Positions 53,643 to 63,569 of a stretch of DNA of 64,000 bases are shown here, in pieces (the stretch's first letter is position 1; each line of letters starts with the position of its first letter). The notes below the pieces were generated by a model, which was given only the letters and a program-made list of their open reading frames with translations, ran no database searches and had not been told where the DNA came from. The translations under genes and the position numbers were made by a program. Origin of the DNA: Archangium gephyra (GTDB taxonomy: Bacteria > Myxococcota > Myxococcia > Myxococcales > Myxococcaceae); the NCBI RefSeq assembly GCF_001027285.1, contig NZ_CP011509.1, forward strand, positions 6,658,501 to 6,722,500, read 5' to 3'.

Positions 53643-56600
53643 ATGAGAAACATCCAACAGAACCCCATCCCCACGCCCTACAAGCCCCGCCATCACGTGC
53701 GCATCGTGACGGCCGCCTCGCTCTTCGACGGGCATGACGCGGCCATCAACGTGATGCGCCGGCTCATGCAGGCCTCGGGTGCGGAGATCATCCACCTGGG
53801 CCACAACCGCTCGGTCGCGGAGATCGTCGACTGCGCCATCCAGGAGGACGCCCAGGGCATCGCCATCACCTCGTACCAGGGTGGGCACGTCGAGTTCTTC
53901 AAGTACATGATCGATCTGCTGCGCGAGCGCGGCGCGAACATCAAGGTGTTCGGCGGCGGTGGCGGCACCATCCTCCCCACCGAGATCGAGGAGCTGCACC
54001 GCTACGGCGTCACGCGCATCTACTCGCCGGACGACGGCCGCGCGCTCGGCCTGCAGGGGATGATCGACGATCTCATCTCCAAGTGCGACTTCGAGAAGCG
54101 CGCCCCGGACTTCGCGCCCCTGCTGTCCGCGCAGCCCATCTCCCGCGAGCCGGTCAAGGTCGCCTCGCTCATCACCATCGCGGAGAACTTCGCCTCCGCG
54201 GGTGACGCGCTCCGCGACGCGCTCTCGAAGCTCAACGCCAACGCCCCGCGCGTCCCCGTGCTGGGCATCACCGGTACCGGTGGCGCGGGCAAGTCGAGCC
54301 TCGTGGACGAGCTGGTCCGGCGCTTCCTCGCGGACTTCCCCGACAAGACGCTCGCGGTGCTCTCCATCGATCCGTCCAAGCGCAAGTCCGGCGGCGCGCT
54401 GCTCGGCGACCGCATCCGCATGAACGCGATCGACAACCCGCGCGTGTACATGCGCTCCATGGCCACGCGCCAGAGCAACCTCGCCCTGTCCAAGCACGTC
54501 GGCGAGTCGATCGAGGTCTGCAAGGCCGCGGGCTTCGATCTCATCGTGGTGGAGACGTCCGGCATCGGCCAGTCCGACACGGAGATCACCGAGCACTCGG
54601 ACGTCTCGCTCTACGTGATGACGGCCGAGTACGGCGCGGCGACCCAGCTCGAGAAGATCGACATGCTCGACTTCGCCGACGTGATCGCCATCAACAAGTT
54701 CGACAAGCGCGGCTCGCTCGACGCGCTGCGGGACGTGCGCAAGCAGTGGAAGCGCAACCACAACGCCTTCTCCACGCCGGATGAGGCGCTGCCCGTCTAC
54801 GGCACCATCGCCTCGCAGTTCAATGACCCGGGCATGAACCAGCTCTACCGGGCCATCATCGACACGGTCGCCCGGAAGACCGGAGCCTCGCTCCAGTCGC
54901 ACGCGGAGATCACCCCCGGGATGAGCGAGAAGAAGTGGATCATCCCGCCCGAGCGCACCCGGTACCTCGCGGAGATCGTCGAGAGCTGCGAGTCCTACGA
55001 CAAGTTCGTCCGCGCCCAGGCCGCGCTCGCCCGGCGCATGTACCAGCTGCACGGCACCATCGAGACGCTGCGCGCCAACGTGGGCAAGAAGCGGCTGGAG
55101 ATCGTCGAGCCCCGGGACGCCTCGGACGTGGTGCAGGTCACCCAGCGCGTCGAGGGCGAGCCCGCCTTCCTCTCCGAGCTGGCGGAGCTCTACCGGGACC
55201 TGGAGTCGCGCCTGCATCCGGAGTGCAAGCGGCTGCTGGACGAGTGGCCGGCCACGAAGCGCCGGTACGCGGCCTCCAAGTACCAGTACCAGGTGCGCGA
55301 CAAGGTCATCGAGATCGATCTCTTCACCGAGTCGCTCTCGCACCTGCGCGTGCCGAAGATCGCCCTGCCGCGGTACGAGGACTGGGGCGACATCCTCACC
55401 TGGCTGCTGCGTGAGAACGCGCCGGGCGCCTTCCCGTTCACCGCGGGCGTCTTCCCGCTCAAGCGCGAGAACGAGGATCCCGCCCGCATGTTCGCGGGGG
55501 AGGGTGGCCCCGAGCGCACCAACAAGCGCTTCCACTTCGTCTCGCGCGGGCTGCCCGCCAAGCGCCTGTCCACCGCGTTCGACTCGGTCACGCTCTACGG
55601 CGAGGATCCGGACCACCGCCCGGACATCTACGGCAAGGTGGGCAACTCGGGCGTGTCCATCGCCAACGTGGACGACGCGAAGAAGCTCTACTCGGGCTTC
55701 GATCTCGCGGACCCGTCCACCTCGGTGTCGATGACCATCAACGGTCCCGCGCCGATGCTGCTCGGCTTCTTCCTCAACGCCGCGGTGGATCAGCAGTGCG
55801 AGAAGTGGATCCGCGCCAACGGCCAGGCCGAGCAGGTGGAGAAGAAGATCGCCGAGCTCTACCAGCGCCGCGGGGTTCCCCGGCCGCGCTACCAGGGCGA
55901 GCTGCCCCAGGGCAATGACGGCCTGGGCCTGATGCTGCTGGGCGTGTCCGGTGACGAGGTCCTCCCGCGGGAGACCTACGAGAAGATCCGCGCCGCCACG
56001 CTGCAGTCCGTGCGCGGCACCGTGCAGGCGGACATCCTCAAGGAGGACCAGGCGCAGAACACCTGCATCTTCTCCACGGAGTTCGCCCTGCGGCTGATGG
56101 GAGACATCCAGCAGTACTTCATCGAGCAGAAGGTGCGGAACTTCTACTCGGTCTCCATCTCGGGCTACCACATCGCCGAGGCGGGGGCGAACCCCATCTC
56201 CCAGCTGGCCTTCACCCTGGCCAACGGCTTCACCTTCGTCGAGTACTACCTCTCGCGGGGCATGCACATCGACGACTTCGCGCCCAACCTGTCGTTCTTC
56301 TTCTCCAACGGCATGGATCCCGAGTACGCGGTGCTCGGGCGTGTCGCGCGGCGCATCTGGGCCAAGGCCATCCGCGACAAGTACGGCGGCAACGAGCGCT
56401 CGCAGAAGCTCAAGTACCACATCCAGACTTCTGGCCGGAGCCTCCACGCCCAGGAGATCGCCTTCAACGACATCCGCACCACGTTGCAGGCCCTGCTGGC
56501 GCTCAACGACAACTGCAACTCGCTGCACACCAACGCCTACGACGAGGCCATCACCACGCCCACCGAGGAGAGCGTGCGGCGGGCCCTCGCCATCCAGCTC

Positions 56601-57113
56601 GTCATCAACAAGGAGTTCGGTCTCTCCAAGAACGAGAACCCGAACCAGGGCGCCTTCATCATCGAGGAGCTGACGGACCTGGTCGAGGCGGCCGTGCTGA
56701 CGGAGTTCCGCTCCATCTCCGAGCGCGGCGGCGTCCTCGGGGCCATGGAGCGCATGTACCAGCGCTCGAAGATCCAGGAGGAGTCGCTCTACTACGAGAC
56801 GCTCAAGCACGATGGGACGCTGCCCATCATCGGCGTGAACACCTTCCTGGATCCCAAGGGCTCCCCGACGATCATCCCGCCGGAAGTCATCCGGGCCACG
56901 AAGGAGGAGAAGGACTACGCCATCAGCTCGCGCAACGCGTTCTGGAAGCGCAACGAGGCGGCCGCGTCCGAGGCGCTGAAGGCCGTGAAGCGCGCCGCGC
57001 TCGACAACGGGAACATCTTCGCCGCGCTGATGGACGCTTGTAAGGTCTGCACGCTCGGCCAGATCTCCCGCGCGCTGTACGAGGTGGGCGGGCAGTACCG
57101 GCGCAACATGTAG
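53643..57113 (+). CDS. icmF: Fused isobutyryl-CoA mutase (IcmF)
   Basis: A 1156-aa coenzyme B12 enzyme fusing three parts. The N-terminal B12-binding domain (about 20-150) has [13 protein letters not shown]; the middle is a MeaB-like G-protein chaperone (P-loop [12 protein letters not shown] near 209, base-recognition NKFDKRG); the C-terminal mutase domain (about 560-1130) has [12 protein letters not shown]. IcmF interconverts isobutyryl-CoA and butyryl-CoA and, in some cases, pivalyl/isovaleryl-CoA. It is directly downstream of HMG-CoA lyase, which suggests a link to branched-chain acyl-CoA metabolism. Confidence 0.95.
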   Translation: MRNIQQNPIPTPYKPRHHVRIVTAASLFDGHDAAINVMRRLMQASGAEIIHLGHNRSVAEIVDCAIQEDAQGIAITSYQGGHVEFFKYMIDLLRERGANIKVFGGGGGTILPTEIEELHRYGVTRIYSPDDGRALGLQGMIDDLISKCDFEKRAPDFAPLLSAQPISREPVKVASLITIAENFASAGDALRDALSKLNANAPRVPVLGITGTGGAGKSSLVDELVRRFLADFPDKTLAVLSIDPSKRKSGGALLGDRIRMNAIDNPRVYMRSMATRQSNLALSKHVGESIEVCKAAGFDLIVVETSGIGQSDTEITEHSDVSLYVMTAEYGAATQLEKIDMLDFADVIAINKFDKRGSLDALRDVRKQWKRNHNAFSTPDEALPVYGTIASQFNDPGMNQLYRAIIDTVARKTGASLQSHAEITPGMSEKKWIIPPERTRYLAEIVESCESYDKFVRAQAALARRMYQLHGTIETLRANVGKKRLEIVEPRDASDVVQVTQRVEGEPAFLSELAELYRDLESRLHPECKRLLDEWPATKRRYAASKYQYQVRDKVIEIDLFTESLSHLRVPKIALPRYEDWGDILTWLLRENAPGAFPFTAGVFPLKRENEDPARMFAGEGGPERTNKRFHFVSRGLPAKRLSTAFDSVTLYGEDPDHRPDIYGKVGNSGVSIANVDDAKKLYSGFDLADPSTSVSMTINGPAPMLLGFFLNAAVDQQCEKWIRANGQAEQVEKKIAELYQRRGVPRPRYQGELPQGNDGLGLMLLGVSGDEVLPRETYEKIRAATLQSVRGTVQADILKEDQAQNTCIFSTEFALRLMGDIQQYFIEQKVRNFYSVSISGYHIAEAGANPISQLAFTLANGFTFVEYYLSRGMHIDDFAPNLSFFFSNGMDPEYAVLGRVARRIWAKAIRDKYGGNERSQKLKYHIQTSGRSLHAQEIAFNDIRTTLQALLALNDNCNSLHTNAYDEAITTPTEESVRRALAIQLVINKEFGLSKNENPNQGAFIIEELTDLVEAAVLTEFRSISERGGVLGAMERMYQRSKIQEESLYYETLKHDGTLPIIGVNTFLDPKGSPTIIPPEVIRATKEEKDYAISSRNAFWKRNEAAASEALKAVKRAALDNGNIFAALMDACKVCTLGQISRALYEVGGQYRRNM

Positions 57114-57122
57114 TGCGGACCC

Positions 57123-57151
57123 GGTGGAGCGCGGAGATACCGCGCTCCACC
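57123..57151. terminator. Bidirectional terminator hairpin between icmF and the M74 gene
   Basis: GGTGGAGCGCGG (57123-57134) pairs perfectly with CCGCGCTCCACC (57140-57151) around AGATA. It sits between convergent stops (57113 plus, 57168 minus). Confidence 0.7.
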
Positions 57152-57167
57152 TGACTGCATCACCGCT

Positions 57168-58649
57168 CTACCGCGACGCCGCGGGGCCCATCTGCATGAT
57201 CGCGGCCGAGGTATTGGCCGGAGAGCCCTGCACCGCGGGCTCCTGCGCCGGGACCTCGGGCGACTGGGGCTGCGTCTCGACGGCCGTGTCCGTGCTCGCC
57301 GGAGCGCTTCCGCCCGTGCTCTCCGCCTGCGCGGCCACGGGGGCCTGCGGCTCGGCGGCGGGAGCCTGCTTGGTGGCCACGGCCGGCGCCTGCTGCTCGA
57401 GGCTGGGCGGCAGCCGGCGCGCCGGAACGACGACGGGCGGCGGGATGGGGCAGCGGGTGCAGGGGCCCCGCAGGGGCACCGCGAGCACCTGGCCGATGCG
57501 CAGGAAGACACCGCGCATCCGGTTGGCCTTCTTGATGGTGTTGATGCTGGAGCCGTAGCGCAGGGCGATGCCGCCCACCGTGTCGCCCGAGCGCACGCGG
57601 TGCATCATGATGTTCTTGTCCGGCTGCAGCGCGAGCAGCGGGGCCACGCGGCGGCCCAGCTCCTGGGCGCGCGGGTTGAAGAAGCGCACGTGGAAGTGAT
57701 CGCGGTGGCCGCGCGCGTGCTTCACCAGCGACTTCGCTCCGGCGTTGAAGAGCGAGTCCAGCCACTCCTTGCTCTCGCCCTTGCGCAGCGCGTAGTCGTA
57801 CAGGACCTTCTGCACGCGCTTGTCCAGGAGGATCATCTGCACGTCCGTGTGGATGGCGAGCGCCTTGAGCAGGGCCCAGTTCAGCTCGAGATCAATGTGG
57901 TTCTCGCGCGCGCGCACGCGGACGGGCTCGGCGGTGGGGTAGTAGAAGCCCAGGTCCACGTCCCGGCCGTTCTGGTGGCTCTTGTGCGGGCGCAGGTAGC
58001 CGCCCTCGCGCGAGCTGAGCTGGTTGACGCGCAGCGGCGGCGCCTTCGGGTACTGGGCGCGCACCTCGCGGATGGCCGTGGACAGGTAGTCCACCGTCTC
58101 CTGCGTGGCCCACGCCAGCTCGGGCGAGACCACGATCCAGTCATTGTTCTCCGCCTGGGGCACGCGCACCGCGTTCACCATGCGGCCGCTCTCGACGAAC
58201 CCCACCGAGATGGAGCCGAGCGAGGCCGGACTCTTCTTCCACAGCTCCGTCAGATGCTCGTCCGACAGCTCCGCGGTGTAGAGCGGCCCGTTGGGAACCA
58301 CGGCGCTCCCAGCCACCTCCGTGGCCTCGCCCTCGTCCGCGTCGGGCGTGCCCGCCAGCTCCTCGTCGTCGGCGGCCTCTTCACTCTCGGTGGAGGCCTC
58401 GGCGGCCGCGAGCGCCGCGTCATTGTGCTCGACGACCTGCGTCATGGCTTCCGACACGGCCTCCGAAGACGGCGTGGCTGAGGCTCCCTGCGAAGCAGCC
58501 GGCGCCAGGGCGGGCTGGGCGGCCGCCTGGTCAGGAGACGTCGACGCCTCCTGCACCGCGGCCGTCACCTTCGACGGAGAGACAGTGGGAACCACGTGCG
58601 CGGTGCAGCCGGCGCACAGCAACAGGATGATCCAGGATGTAGAACGCAC
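57168..58649 (-). CDS. M74 penicillin-insensitive murein endopeptidase with LysM
   Basis: A 493-aa lipoprotein (signal MRSTSWIILLLCAGC). After a low-complexity Ala/Glu/Ser linker comes an M74/MepA domain (about residues 150-330) with HKSHQNGRDVDLGF and the C-terminal HARGHRDHFHVRF, matching the zinc ligands of the family. A LysM domain (HRVRSGDTVGGIALRYG) binds peptidoglycan, then a Pro/Ala-rich tail. It should cut cross-links in murein. GTG 58649 starts the lipoprotein signal; the frame continues upstream. Confidence 0.85.
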   Translation of the reverse strand: MRSTSWIILLLCAGCTAHVVPTVSPSKVTAAVQEASTSPDQAAAQPALAPAASQGASATPSSEAVSEAMTQVVEHNDAALAAAEASTESEEAADDEELAGTPDADEGEATEVAGSAVVPNGPLYTAELSDEHLTELWKKSPASLGSISVGFVESGRMVNAVRVPQAENNDWIVVSPELAWATQETVDYLSTAIREVRAQYPKAPPLRVNQLSSREGGYLRPHKSHQNGRDVDLGFYYPTAEPVRVRARENHIDLELNWALLKALAIHTDVQMILLDKRVQKVLYDYALRKGESKEWLDSLFNAGAKSLVKHARGHRDHFHVRFFNPRAQELGRRVAPLLALQPDKNIMMHRVRSGDTVGGIALRYGSSINTIKKANRMRGVFLRIGQVLAVPLRGPCTRCPIPPPVVVPARRLPPSLEQQAPAVATKQAPAAEPQAPVAAQAESTGGSAPASTDTAVETQPQSPEVPAQEPAVQGSPANTSAAIMQMGPAASR

Positions 58650-58936
58650 TCGGCGCGGAGCATGGACCGAAATTGTTCCGGGCCAAAGTAAAGGGTTGAG
58701 GCTGGCTCGGATTCCAGGCAGGCGAGGCTCGGGAATTTGACGCGGGCCAGGGAGTTGGTTCCGCCTTTCGTCGCCTGCTCCCTCTCTTGCTCTCCCAGTC
58801 AAATCGGGCACTTCGCGCCCACCGGTGATGACCGGGCGCGTCAGCGTCCGGCGCCACGGCCTGGTTGACGCCCCAGGGGGAGAGCAGGCGAAGTAGGCGG
58901 ACTCGCAACCTTTATTCATCTCCCTCCGGGAAGGAC

Positions 58937-61900
58937 ATGACCCCTCTCCGTATGATTTCGCGATTCACCGGTGCCCTGCTGCTCACCGCGGGAGCGCTCC
59001 ACGCCCCGGTTTCCGGGGCCGCGCAGGTGCCCGTGGCCAACGCCGGCTTCGAGGCGCAGGCCGCCTCGGGGCAGCCCACGGGTTGGAGTGTGATGGGCGG
59101 GGGCCGGGTGGCCTCCAGTCCCGAGGGCAAGGCCGAGGGCGCGCGGGGGCTCGTCATCGAGAACCCATCCACCGGCGCCGAGACCACCGTGCAGTCCGAG
59201 CCCGTGAAGCTCCAGGTGGGCCGCCTCTACCGCCTCAGCGCGTGGGTGCGCACCCGCGGCGTGCAGGCGGATCCCCAGGCGCGCTACCCGACGGCGCTCG
59301 GGGCCTGCCTGTCCATGAAGAGCTTCCCCTTCACCAACTGCTCGCCCACGCTGGGCGCGGACCAGGACGGCCGCGTCTCGGTGCTCTTCTTCGCCATCCA
59401 GGGCTCGGATCGCGTGCAGCTGCACCTGGGCCGCAATGGCAAGGCCAGCGGCACCGCCTGGGTGGATGACGTGCGCCTGGAGGAGGTGGATGACATCACC
59501 GCCTACCTCCCGCTGGAGTCGGTGCGCTGGGCCGGCAAGGGCTTCCGCTATGACGACGGCGGCTGGAAGTACGTCCACATCGAGGGCGAGCCCTACGAGC
59601 GCGGCCAGCAGTACGGCGAGCTCCTGGCCGACGACATCGTCCGCTACATGGAGAAGGTGGGCATCCAGAAGAACCGCCAGGACGCGGTGAATGGCTGGAG
59701 CCAGGTGCGGCTGCTCACCGACTCGCTCTTCCTGCGCAAGTACGATCCCGAGTACCTCGAGGAGATGAAGGGCATCGCCGACGGCGTCACCAAGGCCGGC
59801 GTGAAGTTCAAGGACCGCGAGCTGGATGTGCTCGACGTGGCGGCCCTCAACTCGGTGGTGGACCTGGGGCAGCTCGAGGACGCCAACCGCGTGAGCGCCA
59901 CGTCCCTGTCCGGGCGCGTCTTCATGAAGGCCGAGGACGAGACGGCGCGGGCGGGCGAGGGTGACCACTGCTCGTCCTTCGTGGCCACGAAGTCCGCGAC
60001 GAAGGATGGCCAGTTCATCATGGGCCAGATCTTCATGTGGAACGGCTACACGGGCGTGCACTGGGATGTGATCGCCGACGTGCAGCCCACCAAGGGCCAC
60101 CGCTTCGTCATGCAGACCTTCCCGGGCGGCATCCACAGCGGCGCGGACTGGTTCATCAACGACGCGGGCATCGTCATCGGCGAGACCACGGTGGGCCAGA
60201 CGCCCTTCGATCCCGAGGGCACGCCGCAGAGCAACCGCATCCGCAGGGCGGCCCAGTACGCCAACTCGATCGACGACGTGGCCCGCATCCTCAAGGACCG
60301 CAACAACGGCCTCTACACCAACGACTGGACGCTGGCGGACGCCAAGACGGGCGAGGGCGCCTGCTTCACGCTCGGCACCCACAAGACGAAGCTGTGGCGC
60401 ACCGGCGGAGCGGGCAAGACGGCCGAGACCCCGGGCAACCTCAAGGACTTCATCTGGGCCAACAACAACAACCGCGACCTGGAGGTGCGCAAGGAGTACC
60501 TGCCCAACCCCCAGAACGCCCCGGTGGACCTGGCCTTCAACACGTGGAACCGGGACATCGCCTTCCAGGAGTACTTCGAGCGGCACGGCAAGGGCGGCAT
60601 CGATCTGGAGAACGCCATCCGCATGATGGCCTCCAGCCCCATCAACCGGCCCCACGCCTGTGACGCCAAGCTCACCACCGGCGAGATGGCCGGCAAGCTC
60701 GTGTTCATCGCCCACTACGGCAAGACGACCCTGCGCGAGAAGATGGTGGGCGGCCGGTGGATCCAGGACCTGCCCGGCGCCACGCCCCACCTGACGCTCG
60801 GCTACACCACCTTCAGCCCCATCTTCGTGACGGACAAGCTGAAGGAGGCCCGCGCGAAGTCGCTCGCCCAGAAGGAGGAGAAGGCCGCGGCCTCCAAGCG
60901 CGACACCGCGAAGGTGAAGGACGCCCTGGGCTTCGACAAGAAGCTGCTGTGGGCCAACACCGTGTTCCCCGCCACCGATGGCGAGAACTGGCTCGTGAGC
61001 GGTACGGCCGCCTACTGGAACCTGCTCAACAAGCTGCCGGACTCGGCGGACAAGGCCTTCGAGCAGCAGCGCGACGCCCTGGCGGAGCTCAACACCCGCT
61101 ACCTCTACCTCTCCTCGCGCGAGGGGGATGTGGTGCCCGCGGCCGCGCGCACCTCGTACAACCGCTATGGCACGTACGCCATCCCCCGCCTCAAGGGCAC
61201 CTTCCTGCTGCACCAGCTGCGTCTGCACCTGGGCAACAAGGCCTTCGCCAAGGTGATGGGCACCGTGCACGCGCGCTACGCCAACAAGAACATCACCACC
61301 GCGGAGTTCGTGCGCACCGCGTCCGAGGCCGCGGGGAAGGAGCTCTCGCCCTTCATCGCGCAGTGGGTGGAGCGCGGCGGTCTGCCCGAGCCGCGCATCC
61401 GCGCCAGCAGCACCAAGGCGAAGGACGGCTATGACGTGACGGTGAAGGTGGAGCAGGGCGGCAAGCCCTACCACTTCCTCACCACCGTGGAGCTGTTCAC
61501 CGCGAAGGGCTCGACGCTGGAGCGCGTGGAGGTCAAGGGCGCGAGCGACACCTTCACCTTCCACGTGGCCGAGAAGCCGGTGCGCGTGGTGTTCAACACG
61601 ACGAATGACATCCCCGTGCCGCGCGAGCACTTCCAGGTGCTGTCCAACGCGATGGACGACTTCAGCCAGCTGCTCTTCGTCCACGGCACGGCCCGGGGGG
61701 TGGAGGCGGATCGCACGCTGACGCTCAACTTCCGTGACATCGTGGCGGATGCCTTCATGGACGTGCTCGCGCCGCTGAAGGCGGACGCCGAGGTGACGGA
61801 GCAGGAGCTGGCGAGCAGGGATCTGATCGTGCTCGGTGGCGCCGAGGACAACGGGCTGGTGGCGCGGCTGGCCGCGGAGAAGAAGCTGCCGGTGGAGATT

Positions 61901-62203
61901 GGCCGCCGGTTCTTCCGCTGGCAGGGGAAGACGTACGGCCGCTCGGATGACGGGCTCGCCGTGGCGCTGCCCAACCCGTGGAACGCGAAGCGGACGCTCT
62001 ACCTCTACCTGGCCAACAGCGGCCCGCAGCTGTGGCAGATGACGCGCACCTTCATGCCGGGCCAGCTCCAGGGCTGGGCGCTCTACCGGGGTGGCGAGGT
62101 GAGCGCCAAGGGCTACCACGGTGTTGACGCACTGGCGGTGGAGCTGACGGAGTCCCCGGCCCCCGAGGTCAAGCCCATCAGCTCCGCGGCCGGGGCGAAC
62201 TGA
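58937..62203 (+). CDS. Secreted C45-family-like hydrolase with accessory domains
   Basis: A 1088-aa exported protein with the signal peptide ending SGA-AQVPV. An N-terminal carbohydrate-binding-like jelly-roll (about 30-190) precedes a C45/penicillin acyltransferase-type hydrolase domain (about 210-640) whose candidate N-terminal nucleophile is Cys345 in EGDHCSSFVATKSATKDGQ. C-terminal parts resemble an M1-like or beta-sandwich region (about 690-1050). C45 proteins hydrolyse amides or phospholipids, so a secreted phospholipase B-like or acyl-amide hydrolase is likely. ATG 58937 follows GGGAAGGA. Confidence 0.75.
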   Translation: MTPLRMISRFTGALLLTAGALHAPVSGAAQVPVANAGFEAQAASGQPTGWSVMGGGRVASSPEGKAEGARGLVIENPSTGAETTVQSEPVKLQVGRLYRLSAWVRTRGVQADPQARYPTALGACLSMKSFPFTNCSPTLGADQDGRVSVLFFAIQGSDRVQLHLGRNGKASGTAWVDDVRLEEVDDITAYLPLESVRWAGKGFRYDDGGWKYVHIEGEPYERGQQYGELLADDIVRYMEKVGIQKNRQDAVNGWSQVRLLTDSLFLRKYDPEYLEEMKGIADGVTKAGVKFKDRELDVLDVAALNSVVDLGQLEDANRVSATSLSGRVFMKAEDETARAGEGDHCSSFVATKSATKDGQFIMGQIFMWNGYTGVHWDVIADVQPTKGHRFVMQTFPGGIHSGADWFINDAGIVIGETTVGQTPFDPEGTPQSNRIRRAAQYANSIDDVARILKDRNNGLYTNDWTLADAKTGEGACFTLGTHKTKLWRTGGAGKTAETPGNLKDFIWANNNNRDLEVRKEYLPNPQNAPVDLAFNTWNRDIAFQEYFERHGKGGIDLENAIRMMASSPINRPHACDAKLTTGEMAGKLVFIAHYGKTTLREKMVGGRWIQDLPGATPHLTLGYTTFSPIFVTDKLKEARAKSLAQKEEKAAASKRDTAKVKDALGFDKKLLWANTVFPATDGENWLVSGTAAYWNLLNKLPDSADKAFEQQRDALAELNTRYLYLSSREGDVVPAAARTSYNRYGTYAIPRLKGTFLLHQLRLHLGNKAFAKVMGTVHARYANKNITTAEFVRTASEAAGKELSPFIAQWVERGGLPEPRIRASSTKAKDGYDVTVKVEQGGKPYHFLTTVELFTAKGSTLERVEVKGASDTFTFHVAEKPVRVVFNTTNDIPVPREHFQVLSNAMDDFSQLLFVHGTARGVEADRTLTLNFRDIVADAFMDVLAPLKADAEVTEQELASRDLIVLGGAEDNGLVARLAAEKKLPVEIGRRFFRWQGKTYGRSDDGLAVALPNPWNAKRTLYLYLANSGPQLWQMTRTFMPGQLQGWALYRGGEVSAKGYHGVDALAVELTESPAPEVKPISSAAGAN

Positions 62204-62221
62204 GCCGGACGGTTGGAGCAG

Positions 62222-62248
62222 GGGAGACAGGTTCGAGGCCTGTCTCCC
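62222..62248 (+). terminator. Hairpin after the C45-like gene
   Basis: GGGAGACAGG (62222-62231) pairs with CCTGTCTCCC (62239-62248), a perfect ten-base stem with a seven-base loop. No T-tract; it lies 18 bases after the stop. Confidence 0.45.
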
Positions 62249-62272
62249 TGGCGGCGAGGGAGCGGGAGAAGC

Positions 62273-62701
62273 ATGCGCCTGACAGAAGAGGACTGTCTCC
62301 GCCGGTTCGGCGTGAGGCCCGCTCCCGAGCAGCTCGAGGAGGTTCGCGCTGTCCTGGACGCCGAGACGCAGCGGGAGCGCCAGGCGCAGGGCCGCGGAGA
62401 CACGCAGGTCATGCGGCTGTGCTGCTTTCTGCTGTTTCGGGCCGGGCTGCTCGAGGACGTGCCGAGAATCTGGCGGGCGAAGACCTCCAGCATGGATGCG
62501 GATGCCTCGATCGACCTCCAATTCCTGTGTGGCGCGGGATTGGAGGAGACGAAGAGGTATCTCCGGGAGCTCGGTTCCGACGAGGCGGAAGCCGCGTCGA
62601 GGCGCCTGCTCACGAATGAGGTGTCCGGAGAGCTCGATGGCTTCTCCGCCGACGAGTACGCGGCGTCCCAGGAGGCGTACTACGACCGGGACGAGGGGTA
62701 G
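62273..62701 (+). CDS. Hypothetical protein, cytoplasmic, unknown
   Basis: A 142-aa acidic protein without a signal peptide or membrane helix; all-helical by its heptad-like Leu/Glu pattern. ATG 62273 follows GGGAG (62264-62268) by four bases. No recognised domain. It converges with the minus-strand gene at 62728 (26-base gap). Confidence 0.6.
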   Translation: MRLTEEDCLRRFGVRPAPEQLEEVRAVLDAETQRERQAQGRGDTQVMRLCCFLLFRAGLLEDVPRIWRAKTSSMDADASIDLQFLCGAGLEETKRYLRELGSDEAEAASRRLLTNEVSGELDGFSADEYAASQEAYYDRDEG

Positions 62702-62727
62702 CAGCACCGCGATTCATGCCGGGTCGC

Positions 62728-63363
62728 TCAGAAAGTCCAGCCCACGGCGACCTGGGCACGGTGGCTCACGCTCCACAAGTTGGAGGTGCTCGGAATCAGC
62801 TCCTCCTTCCCCCCTCCTGGCAGGACGATGCTCACGCCCTTCCGGGTGATGAGCTCATACGTCGCGCCGACGCCCACGGCCGCCTGTACGCAGAAGCTCT
62901 GGCCCACACGGAGGCTGTAACCCGTGAGGAGGGCGCCTCCCAGAAGCAGAGCCCGCCGGGTGTCATCCAGACTGTCGCCGATGAAGAGGCTCGTCCACGA
63001 ATGCGCCAACTCCAGCCTCGGGCCGAGCCACAGCCCATTCAACACAGAACCCGTCAGGTAGAAGCGCGCCGCGGGCACGACTCCCACATGGAGGTCGTCC
63101 TGGCGGGTCTCGCCTGAAAAGGGCACCTCGAGCGTTCCCATCTTGAAGCCCATCCTCAGCCCCAGGTTCACCGAGAAGCGCTCGTTCAGTGCCCGCTCTC
63201 CCTCCACCGCGATCCCGTAGGGAGACAGCGGCACCGCCAGTCCCACGAAGGTGCGGCGCTGTTCCTGGTCCGGCACGGTGTTGCTCGAGGTGGCCTCGTC
63301 CCCGGTTCCCGCCGCCGATACCATCAGGGCCGTCATCACTCCCATCGCACTGAGCATGTTCAT
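62728..63363 (-). CDS. Predicted secreted outer-membrane beta-barrel-like protein
   Basis: A 211-aa protein starting MNMLSAMGVMTALMVSAAG, a likely signal peptide. Regular amphipathic strands with aromatic girdle residues and a terminal Trp-Thr-Phe (VAVGWTF) fit a small outer-membrane barrel. ATG 63363 has a GAGGGGG before it. No family named. Confidence 0.65.
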   Translation of the reverse strand: MNMLSAMGVMTALMVSAAGTGDEATSSNTVPDQEQRRTFVGLAVPLSPYGIAVEGERALNERFSVNLGLRMGFKMGTLEVPFSGETRQDDLHVGVVPAARFYLTGSVLNGLWLGPRLELAHSWTSLFIGDSLDDTRRALLLGGALLTGYSLRVGQSFCVQAAVGVGATYELITRKGVSIVLPGGGKEELIPSTSNLWSVSHRAQVAVGWTF

Positions 63364-63569
63364 GTCCCCCTCTGGGCCCGGGCAGGACTCGAGGTCCTCG
63401 CCCGGTGCTGTCGTGAACGACGTGCGCATGTTTCCACGAGATGTGGCGGCAAGCGGGCACTGCGTGGCCTTGCGTCACGTACTGAGCGGTGGAGCCCGGG
63501 CGCCCGGCTGCTCCCGCGCCAGGGGGGGCGGTGTGAGGGGGCCTGACGACCTGGGGTAACCTCCACCCC

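Noticed and set aside
53550-56810. A 1086-codon minus-strand frame under icmF
   Set aside because: No family features; IcmF motifs are all on the plus strand.
58916-62707. A 1263-codon minus-strand frame under the C45-like gene
   Set aside because: Composition is rich in Arg, His and Leu and has no motif; an artefact of third-position G+C bias opposite the real gene.
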